DNA from: an uncultured Prevotellaceae bacterium
GTDB taxonomy: Bacteria; Bacteroidota; Bacteroidia; Bacteroidales; Muribaculaceae
Assembly (NCBI GenBank): GCA_900318535.1
Contig: ONKU01000005.1
Location: forward strand, 108,616 to 172,615
Length of the DNA: 64,000 bases
Direction of reading: 5' to 3'
The position numbers and the translations under genes are program-made. Numbering within the stretch: the first letter of the stretch is position 1; every line of letters starts with the position of its first letter. Below the pieces are notes generated by a model. The model had not been told where the DNA came from. It saw only the letters and a list, made by a program, of their open reading frames with translations, and searched no databases. Positions 34,129 through 43,466 of this stretch are shown here, piece by piece.

Positions 34129-34168
34129 AACAACAACCAGGGCGGATGCCGTGGTGGCGCCCGCCCTG
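34129..34168 (-). terminator. Terminator of the lysine-to-butyrate cluster
   Basis: On the minus strand, 25 bases after the etfA stop, an 8-bp GC-rich stem CAGGGCGG/CCGCCCTG (34161-34168 with 34138-34145) is followed by GTTGTTGTT. A moderate Rho-independent terminator that closes the cluster. Confidence 0.65.
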
Positions 34169-34192
34169 ATTTAGTGGATTGTCGTCAAGGAT

Positions 34193-35209
34193 TTACCCTT
34201 CGAGCTCCTTCTTGATGCGCTCGGTGAGCATGGGAACGATCTTGTGGAGGTCGCCCACGATGCCCAGGTCAGCTACACTGAAGATGGGGGCAAACTTGTC
34301 CTTGTTGATGGCGATGATGAAATCGCTCTCCTCCATACCGGCGAGGTGCTGGATGGCACCGCTGATACCGCATGCCATGTAGAGGTTGGGACGAACGGTC
34401 TTACCGGTCTGTCCCACCTGTACCTCGTGAGGCATCACGCCGTTGTCGACCATAGCACGTGACGAAGCCACCTGGCCGCCGAGGACGTCGGCGAGGGCCT
34501 GCAGCTTGTCGAAGCCTTCCTTGTCATGCACACCGCGGCCACCGCTGACGAGGACCTTAGCCTCGGCGATGTCGGCAACCTGCTTGTCGGCCTTGATGGT
34601 CTTGACGAGTTTTACCTTGAACTTGCTGGTATCGAACTTGGGTGCAAACTCGGTTACGATGCCCTCGCGACCGGGCTGGCGCTGCATCTTCTGCATCACA
34701 CCAGGACGAACGGTCGACATCTGCGGACGATTGTTCGGGCAGATGATGGTCGCCATCAGGTTACCGCCAAAGGCGGGACGAGTCATGCGGAACTCGGGAT
34801 TCTCATCCTTATCGGGTTCGATGTCGAGCTTGGTGCAGTCGGCTGTCAGACCCGTCTTGAGGCGGGAAGCGATGCGCGGAGCCAGGTCACGGCCAATGGT
34901 GGTGGCACCATAAAGCACAATACTGGGTTTGCGGTCCAGGATGATCTGGCCAACGGCCTGGGAATACTGTTCGCTGAGGAAGTCCTTCAACTCGGGAGCA
35001 TCAACCACGATAACCTCGTCGGCACCATACTCGATAAGCATTTGAGCCTGGTCCTTGATGCCCTCACCCAGCAACATGGCAACCACCTTCTCGCCGAGGG
35101 CGTCGGCCAGGTCGCGGGCCTTACCTAAAAGTTCGAGTGCAACGGACTGGATAACACCTTCGCGCTGCTCAGCAAAAACGAATACGTTCTTATAATCTTT
35201 CTTGTCCAT
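34193..35209 (-). CDS. etfA: Electron transfer flavoprotein alpha subunit
   Basis: 338 aa, FAD-binding. The N-terminal half (NVFVFAEQREG, GATTIGRDLAPRIASRL) and the C-terminal FAD domain (VLVSGGRGVHDKEGF, SSRAMVDNGVMPHEVQVGQTGKTVRPNLY cited in part as VGQTGKTVRP, ACGISGAIQH) are complete. With EtfB it passes electrons to or from the acyl-CoA dehydrogenase encoded just upstream, probably bifurcating electrons from NADH to crotonyl-CoA and ferredoxin as in butyrate producers. Last gene of the cluster. Confidence 0.96.
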   Translation of the reverse strand: MDKKDYKNVFVFAEQREGVIQSVALELLGKARDLADALGEKVVAMLLGEGIKDQAQMLIEYGADEVIVVDAPELKDFLSEQYSQAVGQIILDRKPSIVLYGATTIGRDLAPRIASRLKTGLTADCTKLDIEPDKDENPEFRMTRPAFGGNLMATIICPNNRPQMSTVRPGVMQKMQRQPGREGIVTEFAPKFDTSKFKVKLVKTIKADKQVADIAEAKVLVSGGRGVHDKEGFDKLQALADVLGGQVASSRAMVDNGVMPHEVQVGQTGKTVRPNLYMACGISGAIQHLAGMEESDFIIAINKDKFAPIFSVADLGIVGDLHKIVPMLTERIKKELEG

Positions 35210-35220
35210 AGCGATAACTT

Positions 35221-36003
35221 TTAGATAATGTGTTTAACTTTCAGTTGATTAACAATCAGCTCAACAGCCTCTTCGGGGGTTACCTCGTGAACCTCGCCGG
35301 GAGCCTTCATGGCCTTGGGGAACGACTTGAACACCTTGGTGGGCGAGCCGGCGAGACCCAGCTTGCCTTCCTCGACGTCGATCTTGTCGGCACTCCAAAC
35401 CTCGACTTCCTTGTCATAGGCCTCCATGATGCCGCTCACGCTCATGTAGCGGGCATCAAATGCCGATGCAAGCACGGTCAACAGGCACTTGCCCTCGACC
35501 TCGAGAACCTGGATGCCGTCCTCATTCTCCTTGTCGACCTGCAGGTTGCCATTCTCAAGCACCTTGGCATCGGCAACGTAGGTGATCTGCGGCAGGTCGA
35601 GATGCTCAGCCAGCTCAGGACCTACTTGGGCGGTGTCACCGTCGATGGCCTGGCGGCCAGCGATGATGAGGTCATAATCCAGCACACGGCACAGGCCCGA
35701 CAGGGCGTAGGAAGTGGCCAGCGTATCGGCACCCGCAAACTTGCGGTCACTCAGCAGGATGGCACGGTCGGCACCCATAGCGAGCGCCTCGCGCAGCATG
35801 ACGTCGGCTTGGGGAGGACCCATCGAAATCACGGTAACATGGGCTCCAAACTGGTCTTTGAGCCTCAAAGCCAGTTCAAGACCACCCTTGTCGTCGGGGT
35901 TCATAATGCTGGGAACGCCTTCACGAATCAAAGTACCCTTCACGGGGTCAATCTTGACAACAGTGGTATCGGGAACTTGTTTTACACAAACTATAATATT
36001 CAT
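35221..36003 (-). CDS. etfB: Electron transfer flavoprotein beta subunit
   Basis: 260 aa, starting MNIIVCVKQVPDTTVVKIDP, with GGLELALRLKDQFG, VISMGPPQADVMLREALAMG-type nucleotide-binding region and AGRQAIDGDTAQVGPELAEH. The last two features are the AMP/FAD site found in bifurcating EtfB proteins. It is 11 bp before etfA. The 104-bp gap to bcd contains a heptad-flanked repeat. Confidence 0.96.
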   Translation of the reverse strand: MNIIVCVKQVPDTTVVKIDPVKGTLIREGVPSIMNPDDKGGLELALRLKDQFGAHVTVISMGPPQADVMLREALAMGADRAILLSDRKFAGADTLATSYALSGLCRVLDYDLIIAGRQAIDGDTAQVGPELAEHLDLPQITYVADAKVLENGNLQVDKENEDGIQVLEVEGKCLLTVLASAFDARYMSVSGIMEAYDKEVEVWSADKIDVEEGKLGLAGSPTKVFKSFPKAMKAPGEVHEVTPEEAVELIVNQLKVKHII

Positions 36004-36004
36004 A

Positions 36005-36112
36005 ATTAGTTCTTAGTTTTTTAGTTTTTAGTTCTTAGTTGTAAGAATGGTTTGTATCGCCTGAAAGAGGAAATATGACTTAAAACTTACAACTTAAAAC
36101 TTACAACTTATT
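36005..36112. repeat. Heptad-flanked element copy 1 (between bcd and etfB)
   Basis: TTAGTTN heptads (36006-36041) on one side and CTTAAAA/CTTACAA heptads (36079-36106) on the other flank a core reading GGTTTGTATCGCCTG then AAAGAGG. The second copy at 37261-37348 has the same core with one base change (TAAGAGG). The arms are roughly complementary, so the RNA could fold. The core and arms show this is one dispersed element, not two accidents. Confidence 0.85.
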
Positions 36113-37247
36113 TAAACAATTGACCGGCAATTACCATGCGTTGAACCTCGGATGTACCCTCGTAGATCTCGGTAATCTTGGCATCACGCATCATGCGCTC
36201 AACAGGATATTCACGAGTGTAACCGTAACCACCGTGGAACTGAACGGCCTTGGTCGTCACTTCCATAGCTGTCTCGGCAGCAAAGAGCTTGGCCATAGCG
36301 GCATCGGCGCTGTAGGGCAGGTGCATGTCTTTCTTCCATGCGGCACTGCGCACCAGCAGACGGGCAGCCTCAACCTTGGTCTTGAGGTCGGCCATCTGGA
36401 ACTGGGTGTTCTGGAATTTGGCGATAGCACGGCCAAACTGCTTGCGCTCCTTGGTGTACTTCACGGTCTCGTCGATAGCGCCCTGAGCGATGCCGAGGGC
36501 CTGCGAAGCGATACCAATGCGGCCGCCGTCAAGCGTCATCATAGCGATCTTGAAGCCCTTGCCGAGTTGACCCAGCAGGTTCTCCTTGGGCACGATGCAG
36601 TTTTCAAAAATCAACTCACAGGTAGCGCTGCCGCGGATACCCATCTTCAACTCCTTCTTACCAACCGAGAAGCCAGGCATGTCGCGCTCGACGATAAAGG
36701 CCGAGATACCCTTGGTGCCCTGCGACTTGTCGGTCATGGCCATCACGATGAACACGTGAGCGTTAGAAGCGTTGGTGATGAAAATCTTGGAGCCGTTGAG
36801 CACCCAGTGGTCACCAGCGTCAACAGCGGTCGTCTGCTGCATGGCAGCGTCGGTACCCGCATTGGGCTCGGTCAGACCAAAGGCGCCAATCCACTCACCC
36901 GAAGCGAGTTTGGGCAAATATTTCATCTTCTGCTCCTCGGTGCCGTGCTCCAGGATGGGAGCCATGCACAGCGAGGTGTGGGCCGAGAGGACAACGCCAG
37001 TGGTTGCACACACGCGTGAGAGCTCCTCAACAGCCATGATATACATCTGCACGGTACCGCCGGCACCGCCATATTGCTTGGGAATAGGAATACCCATCAT
37101 ACCGAGCTTGCCCATCTTCTGGACCGTCTCGAGAGGGAAGCGCTCCTGCTCATCAATTTCGGCAGCGAGAGGCTTTACCTCGTTCTCTGCAAACGAGCGA
37201 ACCATCTGCAGGAACAGTTCTTCAGTCTTGGAATAGCTAAAATCCAT
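36108..37247 (-). CDS. bcd: Short-chain acyl-CoA (butyryl-CoA) dehydrogenase
   Basis: 379-aa FAD enzyme that reduces crotonyl-CoA to butyryl-CoA with EtfAB. MDFSYSKTEELFLQMVRSFA is the typical start; FGLTEPNAGTDAA, MGIRGSATCELIFENC, GRAIAKFQNTQFQMAD and the catalytic Glu in YEGTSEVQRM are present. Context (crt, hbd, kal on one side; etfBA on the other) supports butyryl-CoA as product. It is flanked on both sides by copies of the same heptad element. Confidence 0.95.
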   Translation of the reverse strand: MDFSYSKTEELFLQMVRSFAENEVKPLAAEIDEQERFPLETVQKMGKLGMMGIPIPKQYGGAGGTVQMYIMAVEELSRVCATTGVVLSAHTSLCMAPILEHGTEEQKMKYLPKLASGEWIGAFGLTEPNAGTDAAMQQTTAVDAGDHWVLNGSKIFITNASNAHVFIVMAMTDKSQGTKGISAFIVERDMPGFSVGKKELKMGIRGSATCELIFENCIVPKENLLGQLGKGFKIAMMTLDGGRIGIASQALGIAQGAIDETVKYTKERKQFGRAIAKFQNTQFQMADLKTKVEAARLLVRSAAWKKDMHLPYSADAAMAKLFAAETAMEVTTKAVQFHGGYGYTREYPVERMMRDAKITEIYEGTSEVQRMVIAGQLFK

Positions 37248-37260
37248 TTCTTTTAAAGTT

Positions 37261-37348
37261 TTTAGTTTTAAGTTTTAAGTTGTTAGTACGGTTTGTATCG
37301 CCTGTAAGAGGTATGATTACTTAAAACTAACAACTTAAAACTTAAAAC
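37261..37348. repeat. Heptad-flanked element copy 2 (between hbd and bcd)
   Basis: TTTAGTT/TTAAGTT heptads (37261-37288), the core GGTTTGTATCGCCTG then TAAGAGG, and TTAAAAC/TAACAAC heptads (37321-37348). It matches the copy at 36005-36112 in order and orientation. The two copies bracket bcd. Confidence 0.85.
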
Positions 37349-37356
37349 TGAATTCA

Positions 37357-38193
37357 TTAATACTTGTAGAAGCCTTCACCGGTTTTGCGGCCAAGCAGAC
37401 CGGCACGAACCATCTTGCGCAGCAGCGGGTGAGGACGATACTTGGGATCGCCAAACTCGTTGTAAAGCACCTCCATGATGGCGAGGTTTACATCGTTACC
37501 GATCAGGTCGGCAAGTGCGAGGGGTCCCATGGGATGGTTGGCACCCAGCATCATGCACTTGTCAATGTCCTCGGCGCTGGCAATGCCGTCGGCCAGGATA
37601 CCTACTGCCTCGTTGATCATCGGGATGAGAATGCGGTTAACGACAAAACCGGGAGCCTCGTTAACAGGCACGGGGGTCTTGCCGATCTCGGTGGTCAGGT
37701 CAACGATGCACTTGGCAGTTTCCTCGCTGGTGAGCTGGCCCTTGATAACCTCAACGAGAGCCATGCGGTCGGCAGGATTGAAGAAGTGGCAACCGATGAA
37801 CTGAGCGGGACGGCTGGTGCATGCGGCAATCTCGGTAATCGAGAGCGACGACGAGTTGGTAGCGAAAATGGTCTCGGGCTTGCAGATCTTGTCAAGCTCC
37901 ATGAACACATCCTTCTTCAACTGCATGTTCTCGACAGCAGCCTCGATAACGAGGTCGGCATCGGCGAAGTCAGCATAATCGGTCGTCGTGGTGATGTTTG
38001 CCAGGATAGCCTTCATGGCATCCTCGGTGATTTTGCCTTTCTCCACGAGCTTGTTGTAACCCTTGGAAATCGAAGCCATAGCCTTGTCCAGACTCTCCTG
38101 AGTGCGGCTCTTCATGACAACGGGCATCTTGGCGGCAAACGCCTTGACGATACCCTTAGCCATCGTACCTGTTCCAATAACACAGATTTTCAT
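37357..38193 (-). CDS. hbd: 3-hydroxybutyryl-CoA dehydrogenase
   Basis: 278 aa; interconverts acetoacetyl-CoA and 3-hydroxybutyryl-CoA with NAD(P)H. The Rossmann motif GTGTMAKG is at residues 7-14, the catalytic His is in [18 protein letters not shown] and the catalytic Glu/Asn region [18 protein letters not shown] follows. In the lysine pathway this is not needed to make crotonyl-CoA from 3-aminobutyryl-CoA, so it probably returns acetoacetyl-CoA to crotonyl-CoA. Confidence 0.96.
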   Translation of the reverse strand: MKICVIGTGTMAKGIVKAFAAKMPVVMKSRTQESLDKAMASISKGYNKLVEKGKITEDAMKAILANITTTTDYADFADADLVIEAAVENMQLKKDVFMELDKICKPETIFATNSSSLSITEIAACTSRPAQFIGCHFFNPADRMALVEVIKGQLTSEETAKCIVDLTTEIGKTPVPVNEAPGFVVNRILIPMINEAVGILADGIASAEDIDKCMMLGANHPMGPLALADLIGNDVNLAIMEVLYNEFGDPKYRPHPLLRKMVRAGLLGRKTGEGFYKY

Positions 38194-38234
38194 AATTTGA
38201 AACTATTTTATTGATTTTAAATGATTTATGTTAA

Positions 38235-39011
38235 TTATTCTCCAGTAAATGCAGCTGGACGCTTATTGAGGAAAGCATCCATGCCCTCTTTTTGGTCCTT
38301 AGTGGCAAAGCACTGGCCGAAAAGCTTGTTCTCGAGCGCAATAGCATCATCAGCATCCAGGTCGTAGCCCTCGTTGATGCTCTGCTTGGCCAAGCGGATA
38401 GCGATAGCGGCGTTCTTGAGCATCATGGCAGCCATTTCCATGGCCTTGCCCATGAGTTCCTCGGGCTCGTAAACGGCATTGACCAGGCCGATGCGCAGGG
38501 CTTCGTCAGCACGGATCACCTTGCCCGTGTAGATCATCTCCTTGGCATAACCTTGGCCGATGAGTTTGGGCAGGCGATAGGTACCCGAGAAACCGGGAAT
38601 GATACCCAGTCCCACTTCGGGCTGACCGAATTTGGCTTTGCTCGAAGCAATGCGGATGTCGCAGGCCATGGCCAACTCACAGCCGCCACCCAATGCAAAG
38701 CCGTTGACAGCGGCAATGACGGGAATGGGCAGCAACTCGATGCGGCGGAACACCTGAGCACCCAGACGGCCAAATTCCTGTCCTTGGGGCTCGTTGAGGA
38801 GAGCCATCTCGGAGATATCGGCACCGGCAACAAAGGATTTCTCGCCATCACCCGTGATGATGAGTACACGGGTCTGGGCATCCAGATGACCGACGAAGTC
38901 GTCCAGCTCCTTGAGAATCGTGGAGTTGAGCGCATTCAGCGACTTGGGTGCAGAAATCTTGAGGACGGTAATCCCCTCGTTGTGCTCAAACTTTAAAAAT
39001 TGATATTCCAT
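38235..39011 (-). CDS. crt: Enoyl-CoA hydratase / crotonase
   Basis: 258 aa; dehydrates 3-hydroxybutyryl-CoA to crotonyl-CoA. Both catalytic Glu are present, in GGGCELAMACD and FGQPEVGLGIIPG; the oxyanion hole is formed by residues in FVAGADISEM and the GGG motif. It lies 41 bp before hbd. With hbd it forms the classic crt-hbd-bcd-etfBA butyrate module. Confidence 0.96.
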   Translation of the reverse strand: MEYQFLKFEHNEGITVLKISAPKSLNALNSTILKELDDFVGHLDAQTRVLIITGDGEKSFVAGADISEMALLNEPQGQEFGRLGAQVFRRIELLPIPVIAAVNGFALGGGCELAMACDIRIASSKAKFGQPEVGLGIIPGFSGTYRLPKLIGQGYAKEMIYTGKVIRADEALRIGLVNAVYEPEELMGKAMEMAAMMLKNAAIAIRLAKQSINEGYDLDADDAIALENKLFGQCFATKDQKEGMDAFLNKRPAAFTGE

Positions 39012-39023
39012 GACGAGACGGAA

Positions 39024-39683
39024 TTATACATCCATGGGCTTGAGGTCGGGCGAGATGATGAGCTTGGCCTCGGTAGCAGCCTGTACATCCTCAACAGTGA
39101 ACTCGGGATGCAGCTCGCGCAGGACGATGCCCTCGGGGGTGATGTCCATGACGCCCATCTCGGTGATGATCATGTTGACCTGACCAGCAGCGGTGAGAGG
39201 CAGCGTGCACTCTTTCAAGATCTTGGGATTGCCCTTCTGGGTGTGTTCCATCGTCAGGATCACACGCTTGGCACCTACAACGAGGTCCATTGCGCCACCC
39301 ATACCGGGAGCCATCTTGCCAGGGATAATCCAGTTGGCCAGGTTACCTTTCTCATCGACCTGCAGAGCGCCCAGGAACGACACGTTCACGTGGCCGCCGC
39401 GAATGATGGCGAACGAGGTAGCCGAGTCGAAGGTGCAAGCACCAGGATTCAGCGTAATGGCACCGCCACCAGCGTTGATGAGGTTCTTGTCCTCCTTGCC
39501 CTCTTCGGGCGTGGGACCCATACCCATGGCACCGTTCTCGGTCTGCAACGTAACCGAAACGCCGTCGGGCAGGTAGTTAGGGATTAAGGTGGGGATACCA
39601 ATACCCAGATTCACAACATCGCCATCGTGCAACTCTTTGGCAGCACGTTTTGCGATGACTTCTCTCATTTGATATTTATCCAA
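39024..39683 (-). CDS. atoA: Butyrate/acetoacetate CoA-transferase beta subunit
   Basis: 219 aa. The catalytic Glu lies in [12 protein letters not shown] (SENG-type motif of family I CoA-transferases). It pairs with AtoD encoded 8.7 kb upstream at the head of the cluster; the two subunits are normally adjacent genes. In lysine fermentation the enzyme moves CoA from butyryl-CoA to acetoacetate, giving butyrate and acetoacetyl-CoA. It lies 19 bp after kamE and 12 bp before crt. Confidence 0.95.
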   Translation of the reverse strand: MDKYQMREVIAKRAAKELHDGDVVNLGIGIPTLIPNYLPDGVSVTLQTENGAMGMGPTPEEGKEDKNLINAGGGAITLNPGACTFDSATSFAIIRGGHVNVSFLGALQVDEKGNLANWIIPGKMAPGMGGAMDLVVGAKRVILTMEHTQKGNPKILKECTLPLTAAGQVNMIITEMGVMDITPEGIVLRELHPEFTVEDVQAATEAKLIISPDLKPMDV

Positions 39684-39702
39684 TTATGTTGTTTTTAAAA
39701 AG

Positions 39703-40491
39703 TTATTTCATTCCTCTCTTGACCATTTCCTGAACAACGAACGAAGCCACGTCGTCGGCATAGGTGTTCATGCCGAAACCGGCATCAAAGCCCAATTCCT
39801 TGGCCAGCTCGTGCGTTACACGTGCGCCACCACAGCAGCAGATCATCTTGTCGCGCAGGCCCTCGGCCTCCATGAGCTCGATAAACTCTGTCATGTTCTT
39901 GATGTGGACGTCTTTCTGGGTCACCGTCTGTGAGACGAGAAGGGCGTCGGCATGCAGTTCGATGCCCTTGGCGATAAACTCGTCGTTGGGCACCTGGGAA
40001 CCCAGGTTATAGGCCTCGATCATCTCATAGCGCTCCAGGCCATAATGGCCGGCATAGCCCTTCATGTTCATGATGGCATCGATACCCACCGTGTGGGCAT
40101 CGGTACCTGTCGAAGCGCCCACGATGACGATCTTGCGGCCAATGTTCTCCTTGATGTACTCGTCGGTCTCGTACATGTCCATCGTGTTGCTCTCCACCTT
40201 GGGGACATAAATGGTCGAATAGTCCACCGTGTGGGTGCAGCTGCCGTAGCAGTTGAAGAAGGTGAAACCCGGGGTCAACTCCTTGTAGAAGACCACACTG
40301 GGATTCTCCAGACCCATTTTGCGGAGTAACTGCTTGGCGGCCTCAACGGCCTCGGCGCCACAGGGCACGGGCAGGGTGAAGCTGAGCTGCACCTTACCGT
40401 CGTTCATGGTGTCGCCATAGGGCTTTATCTTGGTGAAGTCTAAGGTTTTGTCAAAATCCTTAGCTTCCATGCTATATAATCCTTCGCTCAT
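39703..40491 (-). CDS. kamE: Lysine 5,6-aminomutase beta subunit (B12-binding)
   Basis: 262 aa. The cobalamin-binding DxHxxG motif is DAHTVG (Asp131, His133, Gly136), and Lys144 in NMKGYAGH is at exactly the number of the PLP-binding Lys144 of the characterised enzyme. The C-terminal Rossmann half (LGSQVPNDEFIAKG, ICCCGGARVTHELAKELGFD) holds the nucleotide tail. With KamD it converts beta-lysine to 3,5-diaminohexanoate. Confidence 0.97.
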   Translation of the reverse strand: MSEGLYSMEAKDFDKTLDFTKIKPYGDTMNDGKVQLSFTLPVPCGAEAVEAAKQLLRKMGLENPSVVFYKELTPGFTFFNCYGSCTHTVDYSTIYVPKVESNTMDMYETDEYIKENIGRKIVIVGASTGTDAHTVGIDAIMNMKGYAGHYGLERYEMIEAYNLGSQVPNDEFIAKGIELHADALLVSQTVTQKDVHIKNMTEFIELMEAEGLRDKMICCCGGARVTHELAKELGFDAGFGMNTYADDVASFVVQEMVKRGMK

Positions 40492-40524
40492 AGTGATATA
40501 GTAACCTTATAATTCGTGTTGATA

Positions 40525-42081
40525 TTATCTCTTGCCTTTCATCAGTTCCACAAACGGGTTGTAGTAGTTCTCGCCCTTCATGGTTACGCCCTCAAGGCCC
40601 TTACCGCCGTTCTTGGGACGTTTCACGTCACCGAAGATGCCCTTCTCCAATGCGGTGAAGAGGCCTTCCTTGGTGATATCCTCAAGCAACTTGATGGTGT
40701 TGCCCAGCACTTCCTTGACGCGGTTGCGGCAGATACCGCCCTCGACAAACTCCATTTCCTCGCCAATGCTCTTCATGTTGTTGAAGATGTACTTGGCATT
40801 CTCGATCGAGAGGTAACGGTCGCTCATGAAGGGGGTGTGGATAGCCTCGGTGGGCATACCCAGCAACTGGATACCCTGATGGGTCCAGATACCGATCATG
40901 TTGAACAGCGCATCCTGGATGTGGCCGCGGAAGATGTTACCCGTCATGAACTTGGTGGGCGGCATGTACTTCAGCGTAGCCTTGGGGAAGATTTCGCGGG
41001 TCATCTGTGCCTGAGCCAGCTCCAGCAGGAAGCCGTTCTCGAGCATGGGATCCATCTCGAAAGCGTGTCCCAGACCCATCTGTTCCTCGGGCAGACCAGC
41101 CATGAGGGCCAGCTGCTCGTTGATGAGGTCAGAAGCCAGTACCGTGTGCGCTGCCTCGACAGCGTCGGCAGTGGTCAGGTAGTTGTCCTCACCCGTGTTG
41201 ATGATCACACCGGCAAAGCCGTTGATGATGCGGCTCATGTACTGGTCGATGAGCGTGCGCTGCATGTTGATGTCGCGGAACAGAATACCATACAAAGCAT
41301 CGTTCAACATCACGTCCAGACCCTCGAAAGCGCCCATGATGGCAATCTCGGGCATACACAGACCTGAGCAATAGTTACACAAGCGGATGTAACGGCCCTG
41401 CTCCTCGCCCACTTCATCGAGCGCCTTACGCATGATGCGGAAGTTCTCCTGGGTAGCGAAGGTGCCGCCAAAGCCCTCGGTCGTGGCGCCATAAGGCACA
41501 TAGTCCAGCAGACTCTGGCCCGTGGTACGGATCACTGCGATGACGTCGGCACCTTGACGGGCTCCTGCCTGAGCCTGTACCACGTCCTCATAGATGTTAC
41601 CCGTTGCCACGATGATGTAGAGATAAGGCTTAGGCCCCTCACCGATGGTTTCCAGATAGTGTTCACGGCGCGAGCGGCGAGTGCGTATGCGCGTCATGCT
41701 CTCATCGATGACAGGTTGCAGTGCTTTTGCAATCTGTTGCGGGTCGCGTGTCACTACCTTGGTGATGTCCAGTTCGTCAGCTGCCACTTTCTCGGCAATC
41801 TGCTGGGGGTTGAGTCCCGTTTGAATCATGGCATTGGCAATGAAGAACAAGGCACCCTCGTTCAAGACGCCTTTGTCTTTCAACGCCTCAACAACCACGT
41901 TGGGCAGAGGCACATCATTGTCATCAACGCCGTCGATGCCCATCAAGCGGCACAATGTACGCTCCACAGCCACCGTGGTGTACTGCTCCACAAAGGACTG
42001 CACATCCTCGGCGATGCCTTTGGCCAATCCTCTGGCGTACTCAACTTTTTCAAAATCTAGTCCTAACTTGCTCTTTTGCAT
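40525..42081 (-). CDS. kamD: Lysine 5,6-aminomutase alpha subunit
   Basis: 518 aa, the expected length for KamD. The TIM-barrel subunit contacts adenosylcobalamin and PLP together with KamE. Recognisable stretches include GPKPYLYIIVATGNIYEDV, AVIRTTGQSLLDYVPYG and MPEIAIMGAFEGLDVMLND. It lies 33 bp before kamE and 30 bp after kamC. No sign of damage. Confidence 0.96.
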   Translation of the reverse strand: MQKSKLGLDFEKVEYARGLAKGIAEDVQSFVEQYTTVAVERTLCRLMGIDGVDDNDVPLPNVVVEALKDKGVLNEGALFFIANAMIQTGLNPQQIAEKVAADELDITKVVTRDPQQIAKALQPVIDESMTRIRTRRSRREHYLETIGEGPKPYLYIIVATGNIYEDVVQAQAGARQGADVIAVIRTTGQSLLDYVPYGATTEGFGGTFATQENFRIMRKALDEVGEEQGRYIRLCNYCSGLCMPEIAIMGAFEGLDVMLNDALYGILFRDINMQRTLIDQYMSRIINGFAGVIINTGEDNYLTTADAVEAAHTVLASDLINEQLALMAGLPEEQMGLGHAFEMDPMLENGFLLELAQAQMTREIFPKATLKYMPPTKFMTGNIFRGHIQDALFNMIGIWTHQGIQLLGMPTEAIHTPFMSDRYLSIENAKYIFNNMKSIGEEMEFVEGGICRNRVKEVLGNTIKLLEDITKEGLFTALEKGIFGDVKRPKNGGKGLEGVTMKGENYYNPFVELMKGKR

Positions 42082-42111
42082 AGTGTATAATAGTATATAG
42101 TATGATGATTG

Positions 42112-43461
42112 TCATGGTTGCGGGTAAGACTCCAACAGGTTTCGGGCAATGCCGATCCACTCGCTGTCGATGCCCAGACTCTGGGCGATATTCAATGCCT
42201 CGTGCGGCACCTCACCGTCCTGAACCTCGACCAGCCGGTAATCCATCTCCCCGTTCTCAATGCCTTTTACCCTGAGGCAACGGGCTTCACCCGGTTCTAT
42301 ATCATAGTGCGTTGTCATCACCAAGCTCACAGCGCTACCGGTGAGCACCTTGAGCAATGCCGTTACAAGGGCAGTGCCTTCGGTGGGATTGGTCGTGCGT
42401 GCAGGCTCGTCTATCAACGCCAGTAATCTCTTGTTCATGCGTGATGCCTTAATGACGGCATCAATGTTCTTCATCTCAGCAGCGAACGACGACAGGCCCT
42501 TCTCGACCGACTGTTCGTCACCGATGCAGAAGTATATCTCGTCTTTCACGGCAATTTGGGCCGAAGCCGCAGGAATGCCGAAACCGAATTGGAAAAGCAG
42601 TTGACACAGGGTCAATGTCTTCAATACCACGGTCTTGCCGCCCATGTTGGCGCCGGTAATCAGCGTTGGCTGCATGCCGTAAGTGATATCCACCGGTTGG
42701 AATTCACGTCCATGCGCAGCGAGGGCTACTTTCACCTGTGGGTGGAACATGCAATGATAGTTGCTTGTCCCGTCATTGGACAGCATGGGGAACGACAGGC
42801 CCATCTGTCTCATCTGCATGGCCTTGGCCAGGCAGACATCAATCTGCGCCAAGGCAATCTGTGCCTGCTCAATCGCAGCTGCAAAGGGGTGCAACTGCAC
42901 GCTCAGGTCTCTTCTCACTCCTTCTTCCAACTCGCTGGCCTGAAGCAGCAGGTCATCCTGCTGGTCGGGATGCTGGCGCATCTGGGCGCGCAGGTCCTTG
43001 AGTTGAGCACAATAGGAGTCATATATATAAAATGTGGCTATTTTCATCCCGTCAGGATCCAGGATGGTAATCACCCCGTCAAGAGCGGGAATCTCCACTA
43101 CCCCACCCATGCCGTGTTTTTCCATCAACTTGGCCACGTCAGTTGCAAGGATCGCCAGATGCTTGATCTCAAAGAGCTCGATATCGTCAAGCACAGCACT
43201 CTGAGAGAGATTGCGGATGGTGGTGCGGATGTCTTTCAAGCCCTGCAGCTTGAAGAGCAGCGTATCTAAGTGGGTTTTCTCTACCCGATCGATAAAATCG
43301 GTGAAACGATGAAGAACTGCATAGGATGCAGCAATCTCCTCGTCCCTTGTCATCATGGGGGAATCGAGGAGCCAACGGCGGGCAAAACCCGACTGCAGTT
43401 CCAGCTCGTCGAGCATGAAACGCAGGCCGCAGGGCGAATCTATGACATTCTTCAGTTGCAC
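42112..43461 (-). CDS. kamC: MutS-like ATPase of the aminomutase reactivase (KamC)
   Basis: 449 aa with the MutS core only: a lever/clamp-like helical region (about 40-210) and an ABC ATPase with Walker A TGANMGGKT (269-277), a Q-loop and Walker B LLALIDEPARTTNP followed by VTALLKVL and TTHYD. There are no mismatch-recognition domains, so it is not a mismatch-repair MutS. MutS-related proteins of this size beside kamD/kamE are named KamC and thought to reactivate the B12-bound aminomutase; the position here between kamB and kamD supports that. Direct biochemical evidence is, to my knowledge, thin. Confidence 0.88.
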   Translation of the reverse strand: MQLKNVIDSPCGLRFMLDELELQSGFARRWLLDSPMMTRDEEIAASYAVLHRFTDFIDRVEKTHLDTLLFKLQGLKDIRTTIRNLSQSAVLDDIELFEIKHLAILATDVAKLMEKHGMGGVVEIPALDGVITILDPDGMKIATFYIYDSYCAQLKDLRAQMRQHPDQQDDLLLQASELEEGVRRDLSVQLHPFAAAIEQAQIALAQIDVCLAKAMQMRQMGLSFPMLSNDGTSNYHCMFHPQVKVALAAHGREFQPVDITYGMQPTLITGANMGGKTVVLKTLTLCQLLFQFGFGIPAASAQIAVKDEIYFCIGDEQSVEKGLSSFAAEMKNIDAVIKASRMNKRLLALIDEPARTTNPTEGTALVTALLKVLTGSAVSLVMTTHYDIEPGEARCLRVKGIENGEMDYRLVEVQDGEVPHEALNIAQSLGIDSEWIGIARNLLESYPQP

Positions 43462-43466
43462 ACTAA

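Noticed and set aside
42112-43461. Mismatch-repair MutS
   Set aside because: Only the core and ATPase domains are present and the gene is in the lysine-aminomutase run; KamC is the better call.
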